From positions 111,275 to 175,274 of the forward strand of contig DLHF01000013.1 in assembly GCA_002483085.1 (NCBI GenBank): DNA of 64,000 nucleotides, read 5' to 3'. Origin of the DNA: Ignavibacteria bacterium UBA7675. Its GTDB lineage: Bacteria; Bacteroidota; Ignavibacteria; Kapaibacteriales; UB7675. Every line of letters begins with the position of its first letter. The stretch's first letter is position 1. The notes under the pieces are model-generated. The model did no database searches. It was given only the letters and a program-made list of their open reading frames with translations, and was not told the origin of the DNA. This document shows positions 1 through 9,262 of the stretch, in pieces. The translations under genes and the position numbers were made by a program.

Positions 1-22
1 AACCAAACTGAGCTACGATCCC
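1..22 (-). tRNA. tRNA, 5' part only (cut by window edge)
   Basis: Read on the minus strand from 22 downwards, the sequence starts GGGATCG, TA, then GCTCAGTTTGGTT, which is the acceptor strand followed by the start of a D-arm. The anticodon lies outside the window, so the isotype cannot be told. It follows the tRNA-Ala by 19 nt, so the two are probably co-transcribed. Confidence 0.75.
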
Positions 23-41
23 TTTTTTCAAATATTTTCAG

Positions 42-114
<73 letters not shown>

Positions 115-204
115 GTAGAAGCGAAGAGAATGCAAAATTACGGTAACAGAGCGTCCAAGTCAATAAATTTTTTATAAAAAAGCAAATTTCGCCGATTTTA
201 CTCT

Positions 205-2019
205 CTATACATTGTGCGTTTCACCGGGCATTGCCGTGCCAAATTGCAGCGCGCAGAGGCGTGTATAGATGCTGTCTGGATCGGCGAGAAGCTCGGAGTG
301 CGAGCCTGTCTCGGCTACTTTTCCTTTGCTGAAAACGAATATATTATCGCACGAGCGGATGGTAGAAAGCCGGTGGGCGATAATAATTGTCGTGCGGTTC
401 TGCACAAGCCGTTCCATTGCTTCCTGTATGAGATGCTCGGTTTGCGAGTCAAGCGAACTTGTCGCTTCGTCGAGGATAAGAATGGGAGCGTTTTTCAGAA
501 TAGCTCGCGCAATGGCAATGCGCTGGCGCTGTCCGCCGCTGAGCTTTACGCCGCGTTCGCCTACCACTGTGGCAAAGCGTTCGGGAAAGCTGTCGATAAA
601 CTCCGTAGCATTTGCCAGCTCGGCAGCTTGGCGTACTTCGCCGTCGGTAGCATCGAGCTTGCCATAGCGAATATTTTCCGCAATCGTGCCGCCGAACAGC
701 ACGATGTCCTGTGGCACAATACCTACGCTGCGGCGAATATCGCCCATGCCTATGGTGCGGGCGTTCTGGCCGTCGAACAGAATGGTGCCTGTGTCTGGCT
801 GGTAGAACTGCTGGATGAGCGCTGCCATTGTGCTTTTTCCGGCACCGCTTTCGCCTACGAACGCCACGCGCTGGCCTGCGGCAATGCTGAGTGACACATC
901 GTGCAGAGCGCGAATATCTTTGCGGCCAGGATAGCTAAAGCTGATATTTTGTACATCTATTGATGAATACAGAGCACCACTTGTTTCTCCTACTTCTTCC
1001 GGCAATTCCCTGAGCAGTTGCTGCACGCGCACCGATGCACCAAGCGTGCGTTGTACCTGCCCGAACAATTCCGCAAAGCTGCCGAGAGCACCACCTACGA
1101 ACATGGCATACATGGCAAACGAGATAAGGTCGCCAATAGTAATCACGCCTTCGCGCACGAGATTTCCACCGTACCACACCATTGCAGCAATGCCGCCAAA
1201 CAGCACAAAAATGATAAACGAGACAAAGGCCGAGCGCAGCTTTGCGCTTTTGATGGCAATTGCAATACCACGGCGTATAGAGCTCGTGTAGCGCTGCACT
1301 TCGTAGCTTTCGTTTACATACGACTTTACACTGGTAATAGCCTGGAGCGATTCTTCCAGCACAACGGCGGCATCGGCAAGTGCGTCCTGTGTCTGTGTGC
1401 TATAGCGCCTGATAATTCTGCCAAACAGCACTGCCACAACAACAATTGCTGGCAGCACCAGAAGGATAACGCTCGTAAGCTGAATATTGACAACTGCAAT
1501 GAAGGCAATACCACCGATGAGTACAATGCTCTGCCGCAACAGCTCCAAGAAGGTAAATGTAAATGTTTCCTGAATAAGCGCGAGGTCGGAGGTAAGGCGC
1601 GAAGCGAGTTCACCCACGCGGCGTTCTGCGAAAAACGACATGGGCAGACTGATAATACGGCTGTACAGCGACTGCCGCAGCGATGCTAATGTATTCTCGC
1701 TTACAGTGACAAGAGTTGTCGACGTAAAATACCGCGTTACCGACTGCACTAAAAGAAGCCCGAAGACCATTGCACCAATTACAGGCAGCGAAAAGCTATC
1801 TGGCTGGGGATGCAGGACATAGTCGATCAATTGGCCTATCAGAGCCGGGAAGAGAATAGTAAGCCCTGTGCTGATAATCAGTACCGTGAGAGCCAGTGCC
1901 AGCCGAAGTCTGTGCGGCTTTAGGAAGCCGAGCAAAAATCGCAGTTGTTCCTTGCTCTCTTCGGAAGAGAGCTTTACTTTTTCGTCGTCGGAACGCCGTT
2001 GTGAACGTCGGTTACTCAT
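205..2019 (-). CDS. ABC exporter, fused membrane and ATPase domains (MsbA/LmrA type)
   Basis: A homodimeric-type ABC exporter half-transporter of about 604 residues that should use ATP to move a lipid or drug-like substrate across the inner membrane. The N-terminal half has about six hydrophobic segments. The C-terminal 230 residues carry Walker A GESGAGKST, the Q-loop VPQDIVLF, signature LSGGQRQRIAIAR, Walker B ILILDEATSSLD and H-loop IIIAHRLST. The ATG at 2019 overlaps the stop of the upstream SDR gene as ATGA, which suggests translational coupling. I preferred it to an in-frame start at 2124, which would add 35 unlike residues inside the SDR gene. The substrate cannot be read from the sequence; lipid A or another lipid is possible. 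Confidence 0.9.
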   Translation of the reverse strand: MSNRRSQRRSDDEKVKLSSEESKEQLRFLLGFLKPHRLRLALALTVLIISTGLTILFPALIGQLIDYVLHPQPDSFSLPVIGAMVFGLLLVQSVTRYFTSTTLVTVSENTLASLRQSLYSRIISLPMSFFAERRVGELASRLTSDLALIQETFTFTFLELLRQSIVLIGGIAFIAVVNIQLTSVILLVLPAIVVVAVLFGRIIRRYSTQTQDALADAAVVLEESLQAITSVKSYVNESYEVQRYTSSIRRGIAIAIKSAKLRSAFVSFIIFVLFGGIAAMVWYGGNLVREGVITIGDLISFAMYAMFVGGALGSFAELFGQVQRTLGASVRVQQLLRELPEEVGETSGALYSSIDVQNISFSYPGRKDIRALHDVSLSIAAGQRVAFVGESGAGKSTMAALIQQFYQPDTGTILFDGQNARTIGMGDIRRSVGIVPQDIVLFGGTIAENIRYGKLDATDGEVRQAAELANATEFIDSFPERFATVVGERGVKLSGGQRQRIAIARAILKNAPILILDEATSSLDSQTEHLIQEAMERLVQNRTTIIIAHRLSTIRSCDNIFVFSKGKVAETGSHSELLADPDSIYTRLCALQFGTAMPGETHNV

Positions 2020-2711
2020 ATGGCCATTGTTCCAAACATGGGGATAAGCGCTCCGCTGATACCAGCGGCTGCGTCGGAGCAAAGGAAAAGAGCGGTAGAT
2101 GCGATATCTTCGGGCTTCGTCCATTGCTTTGCCTCATCTTGCGAACCCCATTCAAGATTGGCTCGTGTAGCAATCACGCCTGGCAGAATACAATTGGCGC
2201 GCACACCATACGGCTTCCCTTCCTCGGCAGCCGAGCGCGTAAGCGACGCAACTGCTGACTTTGCAGCGGCATAGGCGGCTGCATTTGCAGAGGGATGCAG
2301 TACTGCTTTTGCGCCAATAGTGACGATGGAGCCACCACTGCGTTTCAGCACAGGAAGCACTCCGCGCATCATCAGAAAGGTCGTGCGTACATGTAGCGAA
2401 AGCATGTGTTCGAGGACACTGGAATCTGTTTCCTCAATTGGCTTTCCGCCGGAGAACCCACCTACCAGATGCACGAGCGCACGCACATTGCCGGGAGCAG
2501 ATTCTACGCAATGGGCTACGGCGCTTTCCTGTGTGAGATCAGCAGTGCAGACTGTGAGAGCATCGTTGTAGTTGGCACAAATGGTGCGTAAATGGGCACT
2601 CTGGTCATCGGTGCGGCACACCGCGAGTACATGCCAGCCATTGAGGAGAAAGGCATCGGTTATATCAACGCCAATTCCACCGGCAGCGCCAGTAATAAGA
2701 ACAGTTTGCAT
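2016..2711 (-). CDS. SDR family oxidoreductase, dihydropteridine-reductase-like
   Basis: A 231-residue short-chain dehydrogenase/reductase. The N-terminal TGAAGGIG (7-14) is the dinucleotide-binding glycine motif and Tyr147/Lys151 form YxxxK. The catalytic Ser expected 13 residues before the Tyr is Ala134, inside the stretch TIGAKAVL. Together with HLVGGFSGGK (81-90), this resembles eukaryotic quinonoid dihydropteridine reductase, which also has GGFAGG and GAKAAL and lacks the Ser. The fold is certain. The pteridine substrate is inference from those two motifs as I remember them. It is the first gene of a pair with the ABC exporter, overlapping it by 4 nt. Confidence 0.8.
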   Translation of the reverse strand: MQTVLITGAAGGIGVDITDAFLLNGWHVLAVCRTDDQSAHLRTICANYNDALTVCTADLTQESAVAHCVESAPGNVRALVHLVGGFSGGKPIEETDSSVLEHMLSLHVRTTFLMMRGVLPVLKRSGGSIVTIGAKAVLHPSANAAAYAAAKSAVASLTRSAAEEGKPYGVRANCILPGVIATRANLEWGSQDEAKQWTKPEDIASTALFLCSDAAAGISGALIPMFGTMAI

Positions 2712-2740
2712 ACGATTGTAGGGTGTTATCAGAAAAATTT

Positions 2741-4807
2741 CTACGGCACTACTGTAAAGGGATGGCTCTGCACAGCGCCGTTGTACACTACTTGGACAAA
2801 GTACGTACCAACAGCAAGCGACGAGATGGGAAGAGTAATTGTCGTTAGGCCCTCGGTGGCCTGCGGGATTGTATGCCCGAGCATACGCTGTCCCAAAATA
2901 TTATATACCTGCACAGCTACTTCTGCCTTTGTTCCTGTCGCCAATACTATTGTAACGACATCCGTTTCCTGTCTGCGCGCAACAGACGGATGAACTCCTT
3001 CGATAATGTTTCCCACGAGTTCATACGGAATATCTGCCTCTGAAATACCGCACGGCAGTACCGAGGTTGTAGGGTCGATGGCCAGAAGCGAGTTCTCGTT
3101 GAAGGGGAGTCTACGCATTTGCAGGCCGTTGTCTGCTGTGATATACGCCTGTGCTGGGGTGTCGCTAAAATCGCTGAGCGGAACATCGGCGTAGTAGGTG
3201 TAGGGAAGAGTAGAAGCGTGCAGAGTATAGTCGCTGAAGAGCGTGTTGCCACTAAATCGGATGTGCAGTACACCCGAAAGCGAGAGCGTGGAAGAGAGCA
3301 TCTTTACAACAATTCGCACGGATTCAGGCTGCCGATACACAGAGCGAACAACTGCAATATCGGGAGCGATGGCAATGCCATTGGAAGAAATAGCTTTAAA
3401 AATATCTGCCAAGCCATAGCCAAGTGCTGTATCGGGCGCTGTAGACTGCGACGCTGTGGCGAAAAGAAGTTCGCGCACTTCCCACGGACGAAGTTCGGGG
3501 AATACCGACATAATGAGCGCGGTTCCGCCTGCCAGCAGTGGAGTAGCCAGCGATGTACCGTCGGAAGTTTTTACTATCGGTATGTTGTCGGCGTCGGCAC
3601 AGTACACCATAACGCCCTGGGCTGCAATATCGGGTTTTCGCCTGCCGTCGCCGCGAGGTCCACGAGAGGAGAACGGAGCTACGGCCTGCCTGCCTTTTGC
3701 AGCAGCGGCTACAGTAATCACGCTATCGGCATCGCCCGGAGAAATGATCGTGCCAGGGTAGCCCAAAGGAGATATCGAACCTTCATTGCCTGCAGCAGTG
3801 ATACACACCACGCCGAGCGCTACTGCGCGGTTTACAGCCTGTACCACAACTGTCGATTTCCCGTCGAGCTGCTCGTACAGATAATCTTCCTGATCGTCGT
3901 CGAAATCGAAGTAGCCGAGCGACGAACTGATGATATCGACGCCCTGCGATTCCATCCACTCCACACCCGCCGCGTAGTTGTCTTCTTCGATGTGTCTCTC
4001 AGAGCGAATATCCTCCGTTTTGCCGAGCAGAAACTGCGCATTGGGTGCAATACCAATGAGCGAATCTTGTAAAAAGCCCGCCACCGTCGATAACACAAGC
4101 GTGCCGTGGTCGTCCTGCGAGGGAATATCGGGCTGCTGATTGGCCGTTACAGAATCCCCAAAGATAAAATCGTACTCGGCGCGTACATTGGCGTGCACAA
4201 TCGTAGGCTGTGTGCGCCAGCGGAATCCTGAGTCGAGAAATCCCATGATTACGTTTTGCCCGGTTATGCCCAGCTTGTGTACCGCCGGAACATTGATCGA
4301 GGCAGCTTGGTCATACGATGGCCCATAGCCAAACGCGCCGCAGCCCGTGCCCGTAGAAGCAATATCAAACACTGTAGATGTTGCCGCACTCTTTGTAGAA
4401 GCCAGTATTGCAGACCGCGACGAGGTAGGGCGCACGGCGCGCACAAAGGAAAGCGAAGCAATGGCAGCAGAATCGGCGGAGTCGGCTTCGACTACAGCGT
4501 AGTTGTTCCATCGCAATGTTACAAGTATCTGTACAGTGTTTGGCAAAGCGTTGAGATATGGCTTGTACACCGGTGCGTCGCTAATCGCAAACAAGGAGTT
4601 GTCGGCGAGGACTTTTCGCCGCCGGTCGAGCGCGCGGGGTGTAAATAGCTGCACAGTCTGCTGGTACAGTGTGCTGCCGGGCTCAAAGGCGTCTGGCCCC
4701 TTGTCCCTGAAAAAGACGCGATACGTCGCAGTCTGTGCAGAAAGCTGCTCGCAGAAGAGCAATGCGATAACAACCGAAAGGCCAGACATCCGCAGTAACC
4801 ATTTCAT
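2741..4807 (-). CDS. Secreted subtilisin-like (S8) serine protease with T9SS sorting domain
   Basis: A 688-residue exported peptidase. It begins with a signal peptide ending near LSAQ (residue 25). An N-terminal prodomain-like region follows, then the subtilase domain with catalytic Asp192 (GFLDSGF), His234 (DDHGT) and Ser419 (DGTSLATP), plus the oxyanion Asn341 (AAGNEG). The last 80 or so residues carry VQVYNILGQRML and end SHPFTVVP, the pattern of a type A C-terminal signal for type IX secretion. The protein is therefore expected to cross the outer membrane by the T9SS and be released or anchored at the surface. It is transcribed away from repeat copy A. Confidence 0.92.
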   Translation of the reverse strand: MKWLLRMSGLSVVIALLFCEQLSAQTATYRVFFRDKGPDAFEPGSTLYQQTVQLFTPRALDRRRKVLADNSLFAISDAPVYKPYLNALPNTVQILVTLRWNNYAVVEADSADSAAIASLSFVRAVRPTSSRSAILASTKSAATSTVFDIASTGTGCGAFGYGPSYDQAASINVPAVHKLGITGQNVIMGFLDSGFRWRTQPTIVHANVRAEYDFIFGDSVTANQQPDIPSQDDHGTLVLSTVAGFLQDSLIGIAPNAQFLLGKTEDIRSERHIEEDNYAAGVEWMESQGVDIISSSLGYFDFDDDQEDYLYEQLDGKSTVVVQAVNRAVALGVVCITAAGNEGSISPLGYPGTIISPGDADSVITVAAAAKGRQAVAPFSSRGPRGDGRRKPDIAAQGVMVYCADADNIPIVKTSDGTSLATPLLAGGTALIMSVFPELRPWEVRELLFATASQSTAPDTALGYGLADIFKAISSNGIAIAPDIAVVRSVYRQPESVRIVVKMLSSTLSLSGVLHIRFSGNTLFSDYTLHASTLPYTYYADVPLSDFSDTPAQAYITADNGLQMRRLPFNENSLLAIDPTTSVLPCGISEADIPYELVGNIIEGVHPSVARRQETDVVTIVLATGTKAEVAVQVYNILGQRMLGHTIPQATEGLTTITLPISSLAVGTYFVQVVYNGAVQSHPFTVVP

Positions 4808-4960
4808 ACGCAGTGCGATTTATGTTAAATTCGTGCCGCAGGCGCGCAACAACCGGTCGCCGATAGGCGTACACCGGGCGTCCGCAGTCAGAAAGCGGGC
4901 GTTTCCCAATATGTTTTATTGCAGAGCTTAAAGCTCGGCGAACCATAGGAGGTCAGTTGG

Positions 4961-5104
4961 CCTTCTGTCTTCGGCCTGCCGTCAGGTCTTCGCACCGCGC
5001 TGCAACGCCGTCGCGTGGCAGTCCGGGCTTCGCCGCAGCGAGTTGTCGCAGAAACAATGCGCAGACGAAGCTACCGAGCTAGGTAGCGAAGATGCCGGTG
5101 CTAC
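4961..5104 (-). repeat. Dispersed intergenic repeat, copy A
   Basis: Fills most of the 343 nt gap between the divergent protease and YgfZ genes. Read on the minus strand it shows the family core TGCAGCGCGGTGCGAAGACC, preceded by CCACGCGACGGCG and, farther upstream, by a diverged TGTAGCACCGGCATC head. It is the same element as copies B to I. The other bases of the gap show no gene. Confidence 0.75.
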
Positions 5105-5150
5105 AATACTCTCTTTATCTATAAGCTGCGAACAATGTCGTAGCTATCCA

Positions 5151-6221
5151 ATGACTACACACGAAACAAAAGGCATGGAAAATACACAGAATACACAGGA
5201 ATCACAAGTAGAGTTACGGCACAGGCTAACTCTGCCGGATATTGAAGAAATACAGGTGTACGAACACGTAAAACGCGCAGCCGGGTGGTGGAATGCTTCT
5301 GCTATGGGCAAAGTTGTGGTACAAGGAGCCGATAGGCTGGACCTCATCCACAGGCTTACGACGAACAATGTGCGCGAACTCCGTACAGGAGAAGGCGAGC
5401 AGACAGTGCTGCTCACCGATAAGGCGCGTATTATCGACGTGCTTACAGTGCTGGCGCGCGAAGAAGACGCTGTGCTGCTGTTTTCACCCGGAATGCAAAG
5501 CCGGGTGCTGTCGTGGCTGGATAAGTACACAATCATGGATGATTTTCGCCCTGCCGATGTTTCGGAAAGCTGGGGAGCGATATTCGTAACCGGACCGTAT
5601 AGCCCGCATATTCTCGCAGAAATGACGGGGGAGCAAGTAGTACTGCTACCGCAGTTCCACTGGAAAAAGGTGACAATCGGAGGCGTAGAAGCTACGGTGC
5701 TGCGGTATCATACTATCTGCGAATTTTCCTACATTCTGTTGTACCCAGCCGATAAGCACAGCGACATCACGGAGGAACTGCACCGATATGTGCAGTCGAT
5801 GCCGGAGATGAACAGTACAGTATTCGATATCCTGCAAATAGAAGCTGGGCAGGGCGCACAGGGAGCAGAATGGACAGAGGCGTACAATCCGCTCGAAGCT
5901 GGGCTAGTGCGTATTGTCGACTTCAAGAAGGGCTGTTATATCGGGCAAGAGGTGGTAGCTCGTTTGGACAGCTATAATAAAGTAAAGCAGCACCTTGTTG
6001 GCTTTATCAGCGACGAAGCTATTCCAGTCGGCGCCGAATTCAGCGATGCAACGCGATTGATAGGAACGATTACGCGGTCGACATTTTCGTCCGAGCTTCA
6101 GAAGTACATTGCCTTGGGCTATATACGCACACAGTATGCAAACCCCGGCACAACGGCAACAGCGCACTACAACGGGCGCGACTATATACTGGAAATTGTA
6201 AAACTACCCTTTACGATGTAA
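5151..6221 (+). CDS. ygfZ: YgfZ/GcvT-like folate-binding protein
   Basis: About 356 residues of the aminomethyltransferase (GcvT) fold. Residues 260-267 read KGCYIGQE, the diagnostic YgfZ motif with its conserved Cys. This family binds tetrahydrofolate and helps assemble or repair Fe-S clusters of certain enzymes such as MiaB. The start is uncertain: ATG 5151 or ATG 5175 are both plausible, and an upstream in-frame ATG at 5043 lies inside repeat copy A. The next gene starts 4 nt after the stop, so the two are an operon. Confidence 0.88.
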   Translation: MTTHETKGMENTQNTQESQVELRHRLTLPDIEEIQVYEHVKRAAGWWNASAMGKVVVQGADRLDLIHRLTTNNVRELRTGEGEQTVLLTDKARIIDVLTVLAREEDAVLLFSPGMQSRVLSWLDKYTIMDDFRPADVSESWGAIFVTGPYSPHILAEMTGEQVVLLPQFHWKKVTIGGVEATVLRYHTICEFSYILLYPADKHSDITEELHRYVQSMPEMNSTVFDILQIEAGQGAQGAEWTEAYNPLEAGLVRIVDFKKGCYIGQEVVARLDSYNKVKQHLVGFISDEAIPVGAEFSDATRLIGTITRSTFSSELQKYIALGYIRTQYANPGTTATAHYNGRDYILEIVKLPFTM

Positions 6222-6225
6222 GCCC

Positions 6226-6945
6226 ATGCCATCAGTATTTATTACAGGAGCCGGGAGGCGCATTGGGCGAGTGCTCGCTGAAAGATTTGCAGAACGAGGC
6301 TGGAACGTAGCAGTACACTACCATCATTCTGCCGAAGGAGCGCAACGGGTGGTTCGCACTCTGCGCGACCGCTATGGAGTTGCCGCCTGTGCTGTACAGG
6401 CCGATGTTCAGTCGCCCACAGCTATGGCAGAAGCCTTTGGCCGGGCGCACGAAGAGCTGGGGAAATTTACTGTGTTAGTAAACAACGCAGGTGTTTTTCC
6501 CGATCCCACGCCCTTGCACGAAATCGACGAGGCGTTCTGGGATATGGTGCTGAATACCAACCTCCGCAGCCAGCTTACAGCATCGCGGGAGTTTTTGAAA
6601 GTGTCCACTGGCCGGGGATCGCGCATTGTGAATTTTGCTTCGCTTGGCGGCATAGAAGTGTGGAAAGAGCGCATACCGTACAATGTATCGAAAGCGGGTG
6701 TTATTCAGCTTACAAAAGCACTTGCGCGCGAGCTCGCTCCCGACATCGCCGTGAACGCAATTGCGCCGGGCCTGATTGATATACCGGACGAGCCAGGCGA
6801 ACTCACCGTTCCGGCTGCCCGTATTCCAATGCAGCGCTACGGCTCGGCAGATGATATTTTTGATGCTGTGTGGTTTTTCTCAACAGGTTCGCCCTTTATT
6901 ACCGGGCAAATTCTCGTAGTCGATGGCGGACAACATCTTGTGTGA
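6226..6945 (+). CDS. SDR family oxidoreductase, pteridine-reductase/FolM-like
   Basis: A 239-residue classical SDR with cofactor motif TGAGRRIG (7-14), NNAG (86-89), Ser139, Tyr152 and Lys156, so the catalytic set is complete. The GRRIG cofactor loop with two arginines is typical of NADPH-dependent pteridine reductases and FolM, which reduce dihydrobiopterin-like or dihydrofolate-like substrates. Its position 4 nt behind the folate-binding YgfZ gene fits such a role, but this is inference; a 3-oxoacyl reductase is the main alternative. Confidence 0.78.
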   Translation: MPSVFITGAGRRIGRVLAERFAERGWNVAVHYHHSAEGAQRVVRTLRDRYGVAACAVQADVQSPTAMAEAFGRAHEELGKFTVLVNNAGVFPDPTPLHEIDEAFWDMVLNTNLRSQLTASREFLKVSTGRGSRIVNFASLGGIEVWKERIPYNVSKAGVIQLTKALARELAPDIAVNAIAPGLIDIPDEPGELTVPAARIPMQRYGSADDIFDAVWFFSTGSPFITGQILVVDGGQHLV

Positions 6946-7093
6946 TAGTTCAGTACACAAAATTATCATTGGCGCGTATGCACGCAGGTGCCCCAGCAGC
7001 GCTATAGACGTGTTTTCGCCCATACAGCGAAAGCGCATTACTCAATTTGAACAAGGTTAGAACATAAGGTTGCAGAACATCAGGTTACCAACT

Positions 7094-7942
7094 ATGAAGA
7101 AAAAAACAAAAGCCCCAACCCATTTGAGCAAAGCTCCAAAGGCGTATCACAACCCTGAATTTATCAACAGTCCCACCGCTCGAACCTTGCGGATACTTTC
7201 GGAGTACATGTACCCGGAAAAGCACCTTATCAATTCGCGCATCAACAACACGATTATCTTCTTTGGCTCGGCGCGCATTCCTTCGCCTGAGCAATACGAG
7301 CTCGAACTCGGGCTTCTACACGACAAAATAGCCCAGGCTGCCGGTGCTGAAAGGGAAGTGTTGGAAAAGAAGCTCGCAGCTCTGCAAAAGCGCGAAGCAT
7401 TCGTTGGCTACTACGAAGGAGCTCGCGAACTCGCACGGCTTATTACCGAATGGTCGATGCAGTTTCCCCCTGAAAAGCGTTTTGTTGTGTGCTCTGGCGG
7501 CGGTCCCGGCATTATGGAGGCTTCTAATCGCGGTGCTTACGAGACTGGTGGCGAGTCGATTGGCTTTAACATTAGCCTGCCTTTCGAGCAAGCGCCGAAT
7601 CCGTATATCACGCCATACCTGAACTTTGAATTCCACTACTTCTTTATGAGGAAGTATTGGTTTATGTACCACGCCAAGGGGCTGATTGTATTCCCGGGCG
7701 GATTTGGTACGCTCGATGAGATGATGGAACTGCTCACACTTGTGCAGACTAAAAAGATTGTCAAGCCCATGCCCATTCTGCTGTACGGCGAGCAGTTCTG
7801 GTCGAAAATTATTAACTTTCAGGCGCTTGTTGAGGCCGGAATGGTCTCGGAAGAAGACTTGAATCTGTTTCATTTCGTCAATACGCCCGAAGAAGCCTTT
7901 GCTTTGCTCACACGCGAGCTTTCGCGGCTTCACGAACTTTGA
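7094..7942 (+). CDS. LOG-family (TIGR00730) Rossmann-fold protein
   Basis: About 282 residues with the motif PGGFGTLDEMMELLT, which is the PGGxGTxxE active site of the LOG family, and FFMRKYWF with its conserved Arg. LOG proteins are phosphoribohydrolases that release bases from nucleoside 5'-monophosphates, the cytokinin-activating reaction in plants; they are often misnamed lysine decarboxylases. It is longer than the usual 190 residues because of a Lys-rich N-terminus and a helical insertion of about 50 residues (approximately residues 65-115). The bacterial substrate is unknown. I chose ATG 7094; an in-frame start 24 nt earlier is possible. Confidence 0.87.
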   Translation: MKKKTKAPTHLSKAPKAYHNPEFINSPTARTLRILSEYMYPEKHLINSRINNTIIFFGSARIPSPEQYELELGLLHDKIAQAAGAEREVLEKKLAALQKREAFVGYYEGARELARLITEWSMQFPPEKRFVVCSGGGPGIMEASNRGAYETGGESIGFNISLPFEQAPNPYITPYLNFEFHYFFMRKYWFMYHAKGLIVFPGGFGTLDEMMELLTLVQTKKIVKPMPILLYGEQFWSKIINFQALVEAGMVSEEDLNLFHFVNTPEEAFALLTRELSRLHEL

Positions 7943-7961
7943 TCACAAGATACATAGCTGA

Positions 7962-8858
7962 ATGAGCATACCTGCGGACATACCCCGCGATCCAGCGCTG
8001 AATGAGGTAGAATTTCTCGCCGTCATCCAGCTCTTGGACGACCCGGACGAACAAATGGCAGAGGTGCTGGCCGCAAAGCTCCGCTCTTATGGGCCTGCGA
8101 TTGTTCCGCTGTTGCGCCATTATTTGGCAGCCCTAAACAGCCTGCGCGCGCAGCAAACCCTCGAAGAGGTGATACACAGCTTTCAGAAAGACGCACTTGC
8201 CGAATTAGAGGCGTTGGTAAAGCAGGCTGCTGTAGAGCAGCAGGATATCAATCTGGAAGAGGCTTCGCTGCTCATCTCGCGCTTTGGCTATCCGGAAACA
8301 AATAGGGAAGAGATAAGCGCACGGCTCGACGAAATTTCCTTGCGTGTACACGTGCTCTTTATTCAGACGCAGCATCCGAACGACCTTAATCTGCTGATGT
8401 GTATCAATCGCGCGTTCTTTGAAGAAGAGAAATTTCGGGGTGCCGAAGAGGAATACTACAACCCCGACAATTCATACGTTCACACGCTTATCGCTCATAA
8501 ACGCGGCATTCCGATATCGCTCGCCGTGCTTTATATTCTCGTGGCCGAGCGCGCTGGCGTGGATATGTACGGTATCGGCCTTCCGGCTCATTTTGTTGTG
8601 TTTCATCCCGAGCTCAATGTGTTCATCGATGCCTATAACAATGGCCTGTTTTTGTCGGAAAGCGATTGCCACAGATTTGTAACGGATATTGGTTTTGAAT
8701 TCGATAGCAGCATGCTCAAGCGTGTACCCAACACGTACATACTGATGCGTCTGCTCAAAAATATTATTCATGCACACAGTAAATGCAACGAACCCTGGGA
8801 AGCGACTGCTCTTCAGCAGTCGTTGGATATTATTACGGAGGTACTGAGTGAGCAATGA
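7962..8858 (+). CDS. SirB1-family transglutaminase-like protein
   Basis: A 298-residue protein of the SirB1/transglutaminase-like family. The second half has EEEYYNPDNSYVHTLIAHKRGIPISLAVLYILVAERAGVDM in outline, then GIGLPAHFVVF and FIDAYNNG, all hallmark blocks of this family. The thiol of a true transglutaminase is not seen at the usual place, so enzymatic activity is doubtful. The first 110 residues are helical and repeat-like (LLRHYLAALNSLRAQQTLEE). It starts 19 nt after the LOG gene and its stop overlaps the next start by 11 nt, so these genes form an operon. Confidence 0.82.
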   Translation: MSIPADIPRDPALNEVEFLAVIQLLDDPDEQMAEVLAAKLRSYGPAIVPLLRHYLAALNSLRAQQTLEEVIHSFQKDALAELEALVKQAAVEQQDINLEEASLLISRFGYPETNREEISARLDEISLRVHVLFIQTQHPNDLNLLMCINRAFFEEEKFRGAEEEYYNPDNSYVHTLIAHKRGIPISLAVLYILVAERAGVDMYGIGLPAHFVVFHPELNVFIDAYNNGLFLSESDCHRFVTDIGFEFDSSMLKRVPNTYILMRLLKNIIHAHSKCNEPWEATALQQSLDIITEVLSEQ

Positions 8859-9237
8859 TTCATTTGTCGTAGCTGCCATCGACGATCTGATGTTCCAGTC
8901 GAAAGTACGCACAATTGCCGAGGCGCGTGGTGTTGATGTTCCTGTGCGGATACGCCCCGAACAAGCTGTACAGGAATTAGAGCAGAGCGACGCGCAAGAA
9001 AAAATCTTTGTTGTTGATCTCGAAGCCTCAGGGTTCGACGCTGTGGAAGTTGTTCGCAGCCTTAAGCAGAAACATCCGGGGATCCGAGTGGTAGGATTCT
9101 GCCATCATACTGATACCGATTTGGTGCGTCGCAGCAAAAACGCCCGGGTAGATGTTGTGATTGCCCGCAGTGGCTTTGAACAGCTTTTTGCGAAGATGGC
9201 TGATGCTCTGCGGAAGGAACCGCCCCACGCTAGTTGA
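8848..9237 (+). CDS. Receiver-like protein (probably degenerate response regulator)
   Basis: A 129-residue single-domain protein starting with GTG and overlapping the SirB1-like gene by 11 nt. Secondary-structure pattern and IFVVDLEASGFDAVEVVRSL resemble the beta-3/Asp/loop region of a CheY-like receiver. A possible DD pair is near residue 12. The conserved Lys of beta-5 is absent (DVVIARSGFEQL), and the Thr/Ser site reads GFCHH. I therefore think it is a pseudo-receiver that may not be phosphorylated. No output domain is present. Confidence 0.6.
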   Translation: MSNDSFVVAAIDDLMFQSKVRTIAEARGVDVPVRIRPEQAVQELEQSDAQEKIFVVDLEASGFDAVEVVRSLKQKHPGIRVVGFCHHTDTDLVRRSKNARVDVVIARSGFEQLFAKMADALRKEPPHAS

Positions 9238-9262
9238 TTATTCACTTTTAAATCTCTTACAC

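Noticed and set aside
205..4807. Large ORFs on the opposite strand of the ABC, protease, LptD and UvrA genes
   Set aside because: They are shadows of real genes: composition is low in known motifs, and they are fully inside genes with clear domains.
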